Below, one piece after another: positions 21,140-21,557 of a stretch of 21,557 nt of DNA. The notes below the pieces were generated by a model. The model ran no database searches, had not been told where the DNA came from, and saw only the letters and a list, made by a program, of their open reading frames with translations. The stretch covers positions 1 through 21,557 of the IMG/VR virus record IMGVR_UViG_3300020448_000050. One strand, 5' to 3'. Every line of letters begins with the position of its first letter. Within the stretch, counting starts at the first letter, position 1. The translations under genes were made by a program, and so were the position numbers. The stretch is from a virus.

Positions 21140-21557
21140 TGGATAAGAAAAGTGCCTTTATATTAGGATTAGGAACTGTTTTGGGTATATCCCATATCGG
21201 TATGATTGGGATGCTTTCAAATAATTCCTCGTTTCCTAAATTTGATTTACCTATAGGAAAGTATACTGCATACAGAATAGAGGCAGATAAAACTGGATAT
21301 AAGATTGATTACAGAGCACATGATCCTAAGATTGTAACATCTACAGAACAAATTAGTAGACCTGCAGGTTTCTTAGGAATGGGTAAGAAGAATGTAGATA
21401 TTAAGAAACAAAATGTAGTAGGAGAGACTACTAATACAACCTCCTCTGGACTAACTGAAAAACAGATAGCATGTATTAAAGCAAGAGGAAGTGGAGAAGG
21501 AACTGGTAAGATGGTTGGTGGTGCATTAGGTGCTGCTACTGTTACACAAACTGGTGT
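21139..21557 (+). CDS. Membrane-anchored or secreted protein, 3' truncated
   Basis: A GTG at 21139 overlaps the preceding TAG, and the frame is open for 139 codons to the window edge. MDKKSAFILGLGTVLGISHI and GMIGML form a hydrophobic N-terminal segment (about 6-26), an uncleaved anchor or signal peptide. Then follow GKYTAYRIEADKTGYKIDYRAHDP, a Ser/Thr-rich stretch, a cysteine in KQIACIKARGSG and a Gly/Ala-rich end. AGGA at 21133-21136 is only 2 bases from the GTG, so translation may be coupled. The frame has no internal stop. Function unknown; it continues the small membrane-protein run. Confidence 0.65.
   Translation, partial: MDKKSAFILGLGTVLGISHIGMIGMLSNNSSFPKFDLPIGKYTAYRIEADKTGYKIDYRAHDPKIVTSTEQISRPAGFLGMGKKNVDIKKQNVVGETTNTTSSGLTEKQIACIKARGSGEGTGKMVGGALGAATVTQTG

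Noticed and set aside
1-21557. tRNA genes, CRISPR array, photosynthesis genes or an integrase/attachment site
   Set aside because: Gaps between genes are too short for tRNAs, there are no regularly spaced repeats, and no psbA, hli or integrase-like protein is encoded here.

Overview
The window is a piece of a marine T4-like myovirus genome, most likely a cyanophage or a close relative such as a pelagiphage. The grounds are a T4-type replication module (gp43 polymerase, UvsX, gp41 helicase, gp61 primase), a phage MazG, class Ia NrdA/NrdB, a 2OG-Fe(II) oxygenase between recombination and replication genes, AT-rich DNA, dense one-strand packing with ATGA/TAATG junctions, and T4-type late promoter boxes (TATAAATA). 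All supported genes are on the + strand. No tRNA, rRNA, CRISPR array or insertion sequence was seen, and no stretch over 300 bases lacks a gene. Structural and family assignments come from reading motifs by eye; no database was searched.

Layout. 1-6063 is a replication/recombination run: the end of an unidentified gene, gp43, a 52-aa ORF, uvsX, a 2OG oxygenase, gp41 and mazG. 6063-7533 holds a 26-aa membrane miniprotein, a 67-aa protein and a 390-aa protein with a possible PD-(D/E)XK-like core. 7582-12712 starts with an extended -10 promoter. It then encodes a ligase-like nucleotidyltransferase, a HIGH-type nucleotidyltransferase and several lysine-rich mosaic proteins, three of which begin with a short peptide resembling the T4 capsid-targeting sequence. 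12748-14887 holds a 64-aa protein with a paralogue at 20148, a virion-like beta-rich protein behind a late promoter, two unknown proteins and a coiled-coil/TM protein. 14871-19370 is primase, nrdA and nrdB. 19315-21557 holds a possible small ORF, a GIY-YIG-like endonuclease, a 71-aa protein, the second 64-aa paralogue and a run of small membrane proteins, the last one cut by the window edge.

How it works together. The polymerase, recombinase, helicase and primase copy phage DNA. NrdA/B and MazG supply and shape the dNTP pool. Sigma70-like promoters appear to lie inside the 3' ends of upstream genes just before gp43, gp41, mazG, gp61, nrdA and the 71-aa gene, so early genes could be fired individually as well as by read-through. 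Late boxes mark the switch to virion and membrane genes. The least explained part is 7582-12712: two predicted nucleotidyltransferases and basic mosaic proteins, some possibly packaged in the head and delivered with the DNA.
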